57,361 bases of DNA from Clostridia bacterium (GCA_017938795.1 JAGBAV010000048.1:1-57361); one strand, 5' to 3'; shown: positions 6,290 to 14,912, counted from the stretch's first letter. Numbers and translations are program-made. The notes: generated by a model not told the origin, from the letters alone.

Positions 6290-9193
6290 TCAGAGCAGGC
6301 CGGCAGCCTGCAGCTGGCTGCGCAGGTTCCATGCGGCGTTCTGAAGGGCATTGTAGTCGATCGGATAGATCGAGAGCAGCGTCTGCACCGCGCTGATGGC
6401 TGTGTTGATCTGCCTGCGCGTTTCATTGTCGATATGCGGGGAGGAGCCGACCAGCTGATAGGCCGTGAGCGTCAGGCTGTAGGCGTCGCTGACGATGGCG
6501 TCAAGCTCGTTGGGCGGGGTGGAATAGGTGTCCTCGGTATGCAGCTGGCAGGAATGGCGGTTGACGTCCGCCGTGTTGGTCAGCGTGGCGAATTCGCCGA
6601 GGTAATTGCGGATGGTGGAGCCATACTGGCCGATGTAGTTATAGAGCGGATGCCCCTTGGGGATGAGGACGACGCCGCGCTCGTCAACCGAGGTGGACGG
6701 GCAGTACTCCGTGGCGAGCATGCCGGTATCCATGCAGACGGTGACCTGCTTGTGCATGCTGCAGTAGGAGGTGGGCACGTTGCCCTCATACCAGTAGTCC
6801 GTGATGGTCTTATAGCCGTTGACGTCGTTGTAGCAGGCGTCGGTCGCCAGCTGCCCGCTGACGCCGCAGGTGGTCACGCGCACGAGGCCGTAATCCGCCG
6901 GCGTGCCGTCGATGATCTCGCGGGAGTCAAGGTTCTTGGCCCGATGGATCTTCTCCATGAAGGACTGCCACAGCGGCGCGGCAGAGTTGCCGCCGGTCGC
7001 CTTGGAGGTCAGCGCCTTATAGTTGTCATGACCGATCCATACCGCGCCGGAGTACCAGCCCGTCATGCCGGCGAAGAAGACGCCCTTGCTGTCGGAGTTG
7101 GTGCCTGTCTTGCCCGCGACGACCTGAGAGGAGATCTTCGCGTTGGAGCCTGTGCCGCTCTGCACGGCGGCCTTGAGCATATCGGTGACCAGATAGGCCG
7201 TGGAGGGCTTGAAGACCTGCCTGCGATCCTGCTGCTGGTGCATATCCACGACCACATCCCCGTTGGAATCGAGGATTCTGTAGAAGGAAAGCGGCTGCTG
7301 ATAGGCGCCCTTGTTGGCGATGGTGCCGAAGGCGACAGCCATCTGCACGGGTGTGATGCCGGAAGAGCCGAGCGCAAGGCCGAAGGGATCGGCATTGATG
7401 TTCTTGTCGTCGATGCCCATCAGCCGCAGATACTGCGCCGAGCGGGATACGCCGACATAGGTCATCAGGATCTGCGCGGCGGAGGTGTTGTGTGAGTTGA
7501 TCAGGGCATTGCGGAAGGACTGCGGCCCGCGGTAGCTGCCGCCGCCGTAGTTCTGCGGCCAGGAGTCGTTGCCGTTGGCGTCCTTCCAGCCGGAGATCGG
7601 CACGGGCATGTTATAGGCGATGGACGCAGGGGACGCGCCAAGGTCAATCGCCGGGGCATAGACGGACAGCGGCTTGATCGACGAACCGACGGGCATCGTC
7701 ATGTCGCTGGCGCGGTTGAGCGTCTTGCGCGTCGTGGGCTTATAGCGGCCGCCGACAATGGCTTTGAGCTCGCCCGTGCGGTAGTCGTACACACAGGCGG
7801 CGGCCTGCGGCTGCTCGATCTCGGTGTATGTGCCGTCCGCATTGCGCGCCTGATAGACCTTATCGGACGGATCGCGCAGGCGGGGATAGTCGTCCCATGC
7901 GGCGAGGGTGTCCTCGACGATGGTCTGGATCTGCGTATCCAGACAGAGGTAGACGCTGTAGCCGCCCGTGCGCAGCTCATTCTCCATGGCATAGCGATTG
8001 GCGGAGGTATCCTCAAGGTTCTTGAGCTTGAGGAAGGTATCCACCACATCATTGATCGCGTATTCGACATAGTGCGGATAGGCGTACATATCATTGGAGG
8101 CCGGGGAGGTCTCCAGCACATGCGCGGTGGAGGGGCTGAGCGCAGCCTCGTATTCCTGACGGGTGATCAGGCCGTTCTCCAGCATCTGGCGCAGGACGTA
8201 GTTCGTGCGGTTGTTGGTGATGTCCGCCGTCTTGCTGCCCTCCGTATTGCGGGTATAGAAGTTGCGGCGGGGGTTGTAGTAATTCGGGCTGCGGGTCATG
8301 CCGGCGAGCATCGCGCATTCGCGGAGGGTGAGCGCGTCCAGCTCCTTGCCGAAGTACCCGTAGGCGGCGACCTTCACACCGTAATAGCTGCCGCCCAGGA
8401 AGATTGTGTTGAGGTAGCTCTCAAGGATCTGCTCCTTGGTATAGCGGGTCTCCAGCTCCATGGCGAGGTAGGCCTCCTGCAGCTTGCGCTTGTAGGAGTA
8501 CTCGTCGGAGAGCATGGTGTTCTTGATCAGCTGCTGGGTGATGGTGGAGCCGCCCTGCGACGTGCCGGACGTGAAATTGGAAACCAGAGCGCCGACAATG
8601 CGCTTGACGTCCACGCCGTTATGCTGGTAGAAGCGCGCGTCCTCCACGGCGATAAAGGCGTTCTGCAGCATCTGCGGAATCTCGGTGATGGAGACCATGA
8701 TGCGGTCCTCTGTGCCCTTGTAGTCTGTGATGAGGTTGCCCTCGCTGTCGTAGATGAAGGACGTCTTGTCCTGCGCGTTGAGCGCGGCCAGATCCAACGT
8801 CGGCGCGGTGTCAACATAGGCCTTGGCGATGCCGATGAGCGCGCCGGCCGCAGCGAGGCACACGCACAGGGAGAGGATGATCGTCAGGCGCACGGTGGAT
8901 ACCGCGACGCTCAGTGCGAAATTCCTGTTCTTCATCCGCGGCTTGAAAATAGAATAGGGGCGGCTGGTATGCTCCGCCTTCGCCTTCTTTTTTCTCGGCT
9001 TGCGCGGGGTGACGATGGGCGCGGGCATGCGCGATGTGTGCTGCGCAGAGACCTTCTGCGTTGCCTGCGCATCCTGCGAGGGAGACATATATGCTTCCTC
9101 CGCCGTGAAATCCGTCTCCTGCGGGGAGGGGGTCAGCGGCGTATTCTTCTTCAGCGTGCTTTTGCGGCTGCTTGAGCCTGTTTGCTTTGACAT
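6290..9193 (-). CDS. Class A penicillin-binding protein (PBP1A type)
   Basis: Bifunctional peptidoglycan synthase, 967 residues. A basic cytoplasmic tail (about 1-95) precedes one membrane helix (98-124). The GT51 transglycosylase domain has VEDARFYQHNGVD with catalytic Glu184, GGSTITQQLIKN at 215-225, and the RKLQEAYLAMELE and KEQILESYLN motifs. The transpeptidase domain has SSIK (Ser504, Lys507), SHN (567-569) and KTG (695-697), all intact. A C-terminal region beyond the transpeptidase carries several cysteines (TTCGVSG, DACYNDV, YCSMH), possibly extracellular disulfides. The start at 9193 has AAGGAGTAA upstream. Alternative symbols would be ponA, pbpA or mrcA. Confidence 0.93.
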   Translation of the reverse strand: MSKQTGSSSRKSTLKKNTPLTPSPQETDFTAEEAYMSPSQDAQATQKVSAQHTSRMPAPIVTPRKPRKKKAKAEHTSRPYSIFKPRMKNRNFALSVAVSTVRLTIILSLCVCLAAAGALIGIAKAYVDTAPTLDLAALNAQDKTSFIYDSEGNLITDYKGTEDRIMVSITEIPQMLQNAFIAVEDARFYQHNGVDVKRIVGALVSNFTSGTSQGGSTITQQLIKNTMLSDEYSYKRKLQEAYLAMELETRYTKEQILESYLNTIFLGGSYYGVKVAAYGYFGKELDALTLRECAMLAGMTRSPNYYNPRRNFYTRNTEGSKTADITNNRTNYVLRQMLENGLITRQEYEAALSPSTAHVLETSPASNDMYAYPHYVEYAINDVVDTFLKLKNLEDTSANRYAMENELRTGGYSVYLCLDTQIQTIVEDTLAAWDDYPRLRDPSDKVYQARNADGTYTEIEQPQAAACVYDYRTGELKAIVGGRYKPTTRKTLNRASDMTMPVGSSIKPLSVYAPAIDLGASPASIAYNMPVPISGWKDANGNDSWPQNYGGGSYRGPQSFRNALINSHNTSAAQILMTYVGVSRSAQYLRLMGIDDKNINADPFGLALGSSGITPVQMAVAFGTIANKGAYQQPLSFYRILDSNGDVVVDMHQQQDRRQVFKPSTAYLVTDMLKAAVQSGTGSNAKISSQVVAGKTGTNSDSKGVFFAGMTGWYSGAVWIGHDNYKALTSKATGGNSAAPLWQSFMEKIHRAKNLDSREIIDGTPADYGLVRVTTCGVSGQLATDACYNDVNGYKTITDYWYEGNVPTSYCSMHKQVTVCMDTGMLATEYCPSTSVDERGVVLIPKGHPLYNYIGQYGSTIRNYLGEFATLTNTADVNRHSCQLHTEDTYSTPPNELDAIVSDAYSLTLTAYQLVGSSPHIDNETRRQINTAISAVQTLLSIYPIDYNALQNAAWNLRSQLQAAGLL

Positions 9194-9251
9194 GGCGTTA
9201 CTCCTTGCCGGGGGTCAGGGTGGTCCGCATGGCAATGCATGCGTGTTTTCC

Positions 9252-9260
9252 ATTATATCA
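9252..9260 (-). promoter_or_regulatory. Extended -10 promoter element of the PBP gene
   Basis: The minus strand reads TGATATAAT, an extended -10 (TGnTATAAT), about 60 bases upstream of the PBP start. No good -35 is seen, as is usual for extended -10 promoters. Confidence 0.5.
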
Positions 9261-9357
9261 TATCTTGGTACGCTTCGCACGATAAATACAAAAATGTCGG
9301 CTTGATTCGGGGAGAGCTGGCATTTCCTTGCATATATAAGACGGAAGGAGGGGGACG

Positions 9358-10035
9358 ATGACTGCGCAGCAGCTGAAAAAATACACCCGCAGGATTCGCA
9401 GACGGCGATTGGCGCGCAGGGGAATGATGCTTGTGCTGCTTGCAGCGGCGTTGTTTCTGCTGGCAGACAGGAATGTGAAGCCGCTGGTATTCTCTCTTGC
9501 GGAGGCAAGATCGGCAGCGATGGCCTCTGCTGCGCTCAATGGTGCGATTGCGGATGCGCTGGGGGACGGTATGGGATATCAGGACCTGATGCATGTCCGG
9601 ATGGACGCACAGGGGCAGGTGGCGCTTCTCTCGGCGAATACGGCAGGGATGAACAGCCTCGCGGCGAGGGCAGGCGCGGCGGCGCTGGCGAGGCTGGAAA
9701 GCATGTCAAGCGAGGAAGTGGGCGTGCCGCTCGGCGCGCTGCTGGGTGTGTCGCTGCTGGCAGGCACAGGCCCGAAAATCCCGGTATCCATCGTGCCGGT
9801 CGGCTCGATCATGACGGATTTTGAAACAGAATTTGAGGCCAGCGGGATTAACCAGACACGGCACAAGGTCTTTCTGGAGCTGACAGCGAGCATCCGCATC
9901 GTCATCCCGACCGGCGCAAAAACCACGCAGGTGACGGCCAATATGCTTGTGGCAGAGTCAATCATTGTCGGCGGAGTACCGGAGGGATTTGTCGGCTATG
10001 AGCTGACGGACGAAGAAATGAACCTTGTTCCCTGA
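9358..10035 (+). CDS. yunB: Sporulation protein YunB
   Basis: Mother-cell sporulation protein, 225 residues, matching YunB of Bacillus and Clostridia. A basic N-terminus (YTRRIRRRRLARRG) leads to a membrane helix (about 23-38), with the rest predicted outside. Recognisable family elements are the long SSEEVGVPLGALLG stretch, GTGPKIPVSIVPVGS, and the strand-rich end with GINQTRHKVFLELTASIRIVIP and MLVAESIIVG. In Bacillus it belongs to the sigma-E regulon and is needed for full spore formation. GGAAGGAGGGGG precedes the ATG. It is divergent from the PBP gene and directly upstream of spo0A. Confidence 0.88.
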   Translation: MTAQQLKKYTRRIRRRRLARRGMMLVLLAAALFLLADRNVKPLVFSLAEARSAAMASAALNGAIADALGDGMGYQDLMHVRMDAQGQVALLSANTAGMNSLAARAGAAALARLESMSSEEVGVPLGALLGVSLLAGTGPKIPVSIVPVGSIMTDFETEFEASGINQTRHKVFLELTASIRIVIPTGAKTTQVTANMLVAESIIVGGVPEGFVGYELTDEEMNLVP

Positions 10036-10048
10036 CAGGAAGCTGTTC

Positions 10049-10077
10049 TTTACGGAATATGATTAAAATGGTATAAT
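10049..10077 (+). promoter_or_regulatory. Candidate sigma-A promoter of spo0A
   Basis: TTTACG (10049-10054) and a perfect TATAAT (10072-10077) have 17-base spacing, 57 bases before the Spo0A start. A second TATAAT at 10092-10097 has no matching -35. Confidence 0.55.
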
Positions 10078-10133
10078 CTGACATATATGGATATAATCCG
10101 GCATACAATGACAGCATACAGGAGGGGTATGAT

Positions 10134-10919
10134 ATGGATACGGTACGTGTTGTTGTGGCGGATGATCATGCACAGCTGCGGGAGATGGTCGCGCAGTTCC
10201 TCGGCGCGCAGGAGGGGCTGGAGGTGGTCGGCACGGCGGCGGATGGCGTGGAGTGCGTGCGGCTTGTGCAGCAGGAGGAGCCGGATGTGCTGGTCTGTGA
10301 CATGATCATGCCGCATATGGACGGATACGGTGTGCTGGAGAGGCTGGCTTCGCTGCATCTGGGCAAGCGCCCGGGCGTGATTGCGCTGACAGCACTGGGC
10401 AGGGACGACTTCATCTCCCGCGCGATTGAGCTCGGTGCGAGCTATTATATGGTGAAGCCGTTTGACTTTGCGACGCTGGCACAGCGCGTACTGGAGACGG
10501 CTGGAGAGTATGCCAAGGCACAGCGTATCGGCGCGCATATGCACAGAGCAGAGGAACAGAATGCCGGCGAGAGCATGGATGCCCGCATCGCCAATCTCTT
10601 CCTGACCGTCGGCATCCCCGCGCACATCAAGGGCTACCAGTACCTGCGCGAAGCGGTGAAGATGGTGCTGGAGAATCCGGAACTGCTGGGGCGCATCACA
10701 AAGGAGCTGTATCCCGGCATCGCGCACAGGTTCGCCACAACGTCAAGCAAGGTGGAGCGCGCGATCCGCCACGCCATCGAGGTCGCATGGAACCGCGGCA
10801 GGGCGGAGGCGCTTGACGAGGCGTTCGGGCGCAATGTGTGCAGTCTTGATGATAAGCCGACGAATGGGGAGTTTATCGCACTTGTGTCCGATAGGCTTAG
10901 AATTAAGGAATCTGCGTAA
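10134..10919 (+). CDS. spo0A: Sporulation master regulator Spo0A
   Basis: Response regulator that commits the cell to sporulation after phosphorelay or kinase phosphorylation. The receiver domain (1-120) has the acidic pair Asp10/Asp11, phospho-acceptor Asp56 (VCDMIMPHMDG), Thr86 and Lys108 (MVKPFD). A linker leads to the Spo0A-specific DNA-binding domain with IPAHIKGYQYLREA and the recognition helix SSKVERAIRHAIEVAWNRG. This motif is diagnostic and matches the 0A-box reader. At 261 residues it is of normal length. The start has AGGAGGGG upstream. The gene sits next to yunB rather than the more usual spoIVB. An integrase gene begins 194 bases downstream, so the region after spo0A has been a landing site for foreign DNA. 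Confidence 0.97.
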   Translation: MDTVRVVVADDHAQLREMVAQFLGAQEGLEVVGTAADGVECVRLVQQEEPDVLVCDMIMPHMDGYGVLERLASLHLGKRPGVIALTALGRDDFISRAIELGASYYMVKPFDFATLAQRVLETAGEYAKAQRIGAHMHRAEEQNAGESMDARIANLFLTVGIPAHIKGYQYLREAVKMVLENPELLGRITKELYPGIAHRFATTSSKVERAIRHAIEVAWNRGRAEALDEAFGRNVCSLDDKPTNGEFIALVSDRLRIKESA

Positions 10920-11113
10920 TAGCTCAAAAAGTGGGATATCGGGCAAGAGGGGAGAGTGAATTTTTCTTTTAAAAACCGATAAAATTGACCATAATCCAAT
11001 GAATTAAACGATATAAAAACATACTGTTATTGGCCTTAAAATTGCTTTATCTCTCATAATTAAAAATCGGGCCGACGAAGAACCTGTTTGTCGGTTTGAG
11101 GGGAGAAAAGCTT

Positions 11114-12100
11114 ATGAATATAGAAAAGATGATCGGTGTCTACGTCGAATACTGCCGCAGTGAAATGCTGCGTCCGAAGACTATTGAAGCCTATAAACAA
11201 GGACTGTATCTCTTCGCTGCGTGGCTCAAGGAGAATGAAAACGTCACAGACTTTGAGGCTGTGAAAGACGTCATGATCCGGAGATACATGCTTGATCTGC
11301 AGAACAGAGGTAAGTATACATTCTCTGCAGACAGAAAGCAGGAGATGATCAACTATCCGACGCATCGCCGTGATTACAATCAGAAGCTCAGCAACATCAC
11401 GATCAACAATTATCTACGATACATCCGCACGTTCTTTGCATGGCTGCTTGAGATGGAGTATATCGAGAAGACGCCCATGAAGAAGGTGAGGCTGCTGCCG
11501 CAGGAACGGCCTCCCAAGGAATACTTGGAGGATTATGAGGTCAAGCGGCTGCTGCAAGTGCTGAACACGGATTTGTTTGTGGAGTATCGGGATAAGACGG
11601 TCATGATGATCATGCTTGACAGCGGCACAAGGTTGGGGGAGACACTTTCGGTTGAAACAGAGCAGATTGATTTGATGGAGAAGTCGATCCTGCTGCCTGC
11701 TGAAAAGACGAAAGGCCGCAAGACACGGACTGTGTTCTTTTCTCAGAAAACAGAAAAGGAACTGCGTAAGTGGCTCAAATACAAAGAGCGTTACTGCAGT
11801 TCCGATTATGCGTTTCCGATTCGAAGCACCGGGCGGCCTATGACTGTTTCGCAGTATGGCACGAATTTCAGAAAGTATGTGGTCAGGGCCGGGATTACGA
11901 AGAAGGTTTCGCCGCATACGCTGAGAAACAACTTTGCAAAGCGATGCTTGCTCAGCGGTATGGATATCTACACGCTTAGCCGCATTCTTGGACACTCAAG
12001 CGTGAAGGTGACGGAGAGAAACTATCTTGACGTCAAGGATGAGGAATTGAAGGAGAAGTATCTGGAGCATAGTCCGATCAACAATATTTATCATAGGTAA
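11114..12100 (+). CDS. Tyrosine recombinase / integrase
   Basis: Site-specific recombinase of 328 residues. The N-terminal core-binding (SAM-like) domain spans about 1-115 (LRPKTIEAYKQGLYLFAAWL). The catalytic domain follows with a complete active site: Arg173 (SGTRLGE), Lys near 198-200, His268 and Arg271 (SPHTLR), His294 (LGHSS) and nucleophile Tyr304 (ERNYLDV). A linker-like NITINNYLRYIRTFFAWLLE supports DNA clamping. The start at 11114 is preceded by GGGGAGAAAAG; a TTG at 11096 lacks a site. It is followed by a strong terminator and an eight-unit 11-bp repeat array that may be its own binding region. It is likely the integrase of the adjoining element and seems intact. Confidence 0.9.
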   Translation: MNIEKMIGVYVEYCRSEMLRPKTIEAYKQGLYLFAAWLKENENVTDFEAVKDVMIRRYMLDLQNRGKYTFSADRKQEMINYPTHRRDYNQKLSNITINNYLRYIRTFFAWLLEMEYIEKTPMKKVRLLPQERPPKEYLEDYEVKRLLQVLNTDLFVEYRDKTVMMIMLDSGTRLGETLSVETEQIDLMEKSILLPAEKTKGRKTRTVFFSQKTEKELRKWLKYKERYCSSDYAFPIRSTGRPMTVSQYGTNFRKYVVRAGITKKVSPHTLRNNFAKRCLLSGMDIYTLSRILGHSSVKVTERNYLDVKDEELKEKYLEHSPINNIYHR

Positions 12101-12106
12101 ATTGAG

Positions 12107-12138
12107 GGGGAGAAGCTTGAGGGCTTCTCCTTATTTTC
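12107..12138 (+). terminator. Intrinsic terminator of the integrase
   Basis: A perfect eight-base stem, GGAGAAGC (12109-12116) with GCTTCTCC (12123-12130), is followed by TTATTTT. Confidence 0.88.
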
Positions 12139-12168
12139 GTCTACAGAATAAGCAATCAAGGAGTAATG

Positions 12169-12256
12169 AACTTTGACTCATCTTTGAAGCATCTTTGACG
12201 CATCTGCGAAACGAGTTTAACGCAACTTTTGAACATCTTTGAATCAACTTTTTACG
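12169..12256. repeat. Eight tandem 11-bp repeats downstream of the integrase
   Basis: Contiguous units of 11 bases with the approximate consensus ATCTTTGAAGC fill 88 bases. The best-kept units are 2, 3 and 7 (starting 12180, 12191 and 12235); units 4 and 5 are most diverged. The period equals one DNA helical turn, so all units face the same side of the helix. That fits an array of protein-binding sites. The rest of 12101-12444 has the terminator and an AT-rich leader with TATACT at 12362-12367 before the next gene. Confidence 0.75.
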
Positions 12257-12444
12257 CTGCTTATCAGGAGAAGATATTCATCGCAAGAGATAAGTTGTAA
12301 CAAAACTTAAGGTTATAAAAACATGTACTAATAAAGTGACTGGTTATAGGCGACCTTGTTGTATACTGTGATCACAACGAAGGGAACAACACCTTCAAAC
12401 AAAAAAGACAGGGGCAAGGCCCCGGAAAGAAAGAGGAAAGCATT

Positions 12445-12933
12445 ATGACTAGCATCCAGATCAACCACAAGAACAACACCATCGAGATGACCAAGAAGTT
12501 CTACACCGAGTCCTGCAAATATGGTACCGACGAGTACAAGACGCTTCAGGAAGTCCGCCGCGATTATCCGGGTTACAAGCCGGTTGTTGCAAAGACCAAG
12601 AAGAGCGGCACGGGTGACCCTTTCAAGGGCTTGACCTACGAGTACATGGAAATCTACATTGAGAAGCACGATGATGAAGAGAAGAGCATCATGGCTGAAT
12701 TCAAGATGCTGCGTGCCGAGGATGATGTGTCTGTAGCGATGGATGCGGAGTCTGAGTCCTATCTGGTGATTCGCAACTGGTTCCTTGAGCAGTATCCGGC
12801 AGTCCGCGAGTTCCATGAGAAGCGTGAACAGGTGGTTGGTAGCATCCGTATGAAGAAGGAAGCGGAAAAGTTGGCGAGGCTGGAGGCTGCAAAGAAAGCC
12901 CGTCGTGAAAAGCTGCTAGCCCTGATTGCATAA
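12445..12933 (+). CDS. Conserved hypothetical protein, mobile-element type
   Basis: 162-residue cytosolic protein of unknown function. It begins with a short strand pair (MTSIQINHKNNTIEMTK), then a conserved-looking stretch KYGTDEYKTLQEVRRDYPGYK and PFKGLTYEYMEIYIEKHDDE. It ends in a long basic helix (EKREQVVGSIRMKKEAEKLA) likely to form a coiled coil or bind nucleic acid. I recall proteins of this pattern on plasmids and integrative elements of gut Firmicutes, without known role. GAGGAA precedes the ATG and a TATACT -10-like box lies 80 bases upstream. A truncated copy of its 5' end follows directly downstream (12965-13021). Confidence 0.8.
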   Translation: MTSIQINHKNNTIEMTKKFYTESCKYGTDEYKTLQEVRRDYPGYKPVVAKTKKSGTGDPFKGLTYEYMEIYIEKHDDEEKSIMAEFKMLRAEDDVSVAMDAESESYLVIRNWFLEQYPAVREFHEKREQVVGSIRMKKEAEKLARLEAAKKARREKLLALIA

Positions 12934-12964
12934 CTGAAAGAGACAGAATAGGAGGATATGAATT

Positions 12965-13021
12965 ATGAAGAATACGCTCAAACTGAACCATGAGAACCGT
13001 ACCATCGTGATGGATCGCACC
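12965..13021 (+). pseudogene. Truncated paralogue of the upstream gene
   Basis: ATGAAG-initiated frame with its own AGGAGGATATG ribosome site encodes MKNTLKLNHENRTIVMDRT. This is clearly similar to the first 16 residues of the gene at 12445 (MTSIQINHKNNTIEMTK). It stops after 19 residues at a fusion point with a decayed WYL-domain gene. It is the remnant of a tandem duplicate removed by a deletion. Confidence 0.7.
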
Positions 13022-13542
13022 TGAAATATGCAATTGAGGATGTCAGCAAACAGGTAGAGCGACGAAGCGGTGCGGATTATATGGTTAGTCCGTATCAGTT
13101 GCTTATCAATGACGGTAATTATTATCTGCTTGCGTATGATCGAAAAAAGATAAGAACCTATCGTGTCGACAGAATGAAGGGAGTATCGTTTACTGGAGAG
13201 CTGCGTGAGGGACAAGAGGAATTCGATAAGATTGATGTCCGAACATATGCACAGCGTGTATTCTCCATGTATAGCGGAAAGAAGAAGCGTGTAACCATCC
13301 GGTTCATCAACATGCTCTTGGATGTTGCGGTTGAGCGGTTTGGCACGAAAGACGCCCAGTACAGCGTCGTGGATGACAAACACTTTACCGTGTCTGCGGA
13401 AGTGGAAATCAGCGATTTGTTCTTTGGCTGGTTGTTGAGTTTCGGTAGGAGGGTGAAGATACTGTATCCTTCGGATGTGCTGGAGGACTTCCGTGCATAT
13501 ATCGAAAAGATGCGTGATTTGTATATCCCAGAGGATGTGTAA
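13012..13542 (+). pseudogene. WYL-domain regulator, 5'-truncated
   Basis: The frame that is open from about 12994 to 13542 carries the C-terminal WYL module of a YafY-type transcriptional regulator: DYMVSPYQLLINDGNYYLLAYD, RVDRMKGVSF, and a WCX-like end (VRIRFI-type strand, then LLSFGRRVKILYPSDVLEDF). The N-terminal winged helix expected in an approximately 300-residue WYL protein is missing. Upstream sequence instead comes from a paralogue of the 12445 gene. An ATG at 13081 could still start a 153-residue fragment, but no Shine-Dalgarno site precedes it. The gene is therefore a remnant that has probably lost DNA binding. WYL proteins often regulate defence or mobile-element genes. Confidence 0.75.
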
Positions 13543-13638
13543 GAACAAAGGACTGTTACTTCTGAGAGGCTAGAGATGAGCTGGAAGTAAAACGGCTAGA
13601 GTAGCATGGTGACTTGAGAAAGAATTGGAGGTGTTATC

Positions 13639-14691
13639 TTGATAAATCATGAAGAATATGTACGTGGCGTTTTGAACAGCAGAAATCCAAACGGTACGCT
13701 AAAAAGTAGGGAAAGCAACACTGTTGAGTTTAAGGAATCATTTAATAAGGCAAATACACCCAAGTATGCAAAAACTATGGCGGCATATTCTAATAATCGT
13801 GGTGGATATATAATTTTTGGTGTAAAAGATAACCCTCGTTCAATTGTTGGTTTGAAGAACAGTAATTTTGAAAACCTCAATCAAGAACAATTTTCGGAAG
13901 CGATTAATTCTTTGTTTGCTCCTGCAATGGATTGGGAATGTGGAACGTTGACAATAGATATTCCCAATGTTGATGGTGAAGTCATTAGCTATAGAATTGG
14001 TTGGATTTATACGTCGAAAGCAGAATACAAGCCGATAATTGCTCAGAAATCAAATGATACAGAAAAGATTGCCAGTGGTGATGTTTTCTATCGTTACCGT
14101 GCCCGGAGTGAAAAGATAAAATTTGCTGAGATGAACCGAATCATTGAAAAGCGAATGGCTAAAGAACGCGAAGGACTCTTAAAACTGTTTGAAGTCATTC
14201 GGGATAACAATACGGCTAATCTCGGGATTGTGAACTACTCTAATGGAAAAATCACGACTCCGTACGGTGTGGATGTCACGTTTGATCGTAAGCTTGTTAC
14301 TCAGGTTTTAAAAAAAGCGAAGTATATCAAGGAAGGGAGCTTTCGCGAAACAGAAGGAATTCCTGTTATTAAAGTTACTGGCAATATTGATCTGGCAGAA
14401 GAGGTTCCTGTTCCTGAAGGAAATCCAGATGAAACCCATCCTTATATCCAGAAGCAACTTGCAGAAAAACTCGGAATCACTACGCAAGATTTGTACGCAC
14501 TAATCTGGTATTACAAAATGAAAGAGGCGAAAAAATACCATCTTGAAATCACGGTTTCTAAAACTGGAAAGACTCATAAATTCTCCGCATTTGCTTTGCA
14601 ATTCTTGAAAGAGAATCGCCTTTTCTGTAAGGGTAATGAGATGAACCCTTCCATTGACAAAACGGTTCCAAGCCTCAGAGCAGATAGTTAA
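13639..14691 (+). CDS. AlbA_2-domain (Schlafen-type) putative DNA-binding protein
   Basis: 350-residue protein. The N-terminal AlbA_2 domain (about 25-165) shows the typical ESNTVEFKESF opening, KYAKTMAAYSNNRGGYIIFGVKD and VFYRYRARSEKIKFAEMNRII. The C-terminal half (about 200-350) has no clear domain; it contains PYIQKQLAEKLGITTQDLYALIWYYKMK, which looks like a winged-helix segment. AlbA_2 proteins are putative regulators or nucleases, and several phage-defence proteins contain this domain. The TTG start at 13639 is chosen because GGAGGTG lies seven bases upstream. Base composition is clearly AT-richer than the chromosome, which supports recent transfer. The ending overlaps, tail to tail, an ArdC remnant. 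Confidence 0.8.
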   Translation: MINHEEYVRGVLNSRNPNGTLKSRESNTVEFKESFNKANTPKYAKTMAAYSNNRGGYIIFGVKDNPRSIVGLKNSNFENLNQEQFSEAINSLFAPAMDWECGTLTIDIPNVDGEVISYRIGWIYTSKAEYKPIIAQKSNDTEKIASGDVFYRYRARSEKIKFAEMNRIIEKRMAKEREGLLKLFEVIRDNNTANLGIVNYSNGKITTPYGVDVTFDRKLVTQVLKKAKYIKEGSFRETEGIPVIKVTGNIDLAEEVPVPEGNPDETHPYIQKQLAEKLGITTQDLYALIWYYKMKEAKKYHLEITVSKTGKTHKFSAFALQFLKENRLFCKGNEMNPSIDKTVPSLRADS

Positions 14692-14912
14692 CTATCGAGC
14701 ATCAAATCCACGGCTTTTTCAGCCTTGCCAGAAGCGCTGACGATCAGACGCTTATCGTTCCGCAGAGCCTGCAGCCAGTTCTGAATATAAGCTGCATTGT
14801 TGCGGAAGCTGCTGGAGGTTTCAAGGCCGCAGTAGCTGATGAGGGCAGAAGCGCCAAGCTCAGCAACCAGCTCTTCCTTGCTCCCCTGATTGGTGGTACT
14901 TTCGGGATGAGC
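14688..14912 (-). pseudogene. ArdC-like antirestriction/zincin protein, C-terminal remnant
   Basis: About 73 residues match the tail of ArdC-type (DUF1738/zincin) proteins: KEELVAELGASALISYCG, NNAAYIQNWLQALRNDKRLI and GKAEKAVDLML. The ssDNA-binding N-domain and the HExxH metallopeptidase motif are absent. The open frame upstream (to 14972) does not look like the family. ArdC proteins are spread by conjugative plasmids, so this marks a former mobile element. Confidence 0.7.

Noticed and set aside
6194-7495. Long plus-strand open frame (433 residues) opposite the PBP gene
   Set aside because: It is a shadow of the PBP frame; composition is Gly/Val/Arg-biased, no ribosome site, no family.
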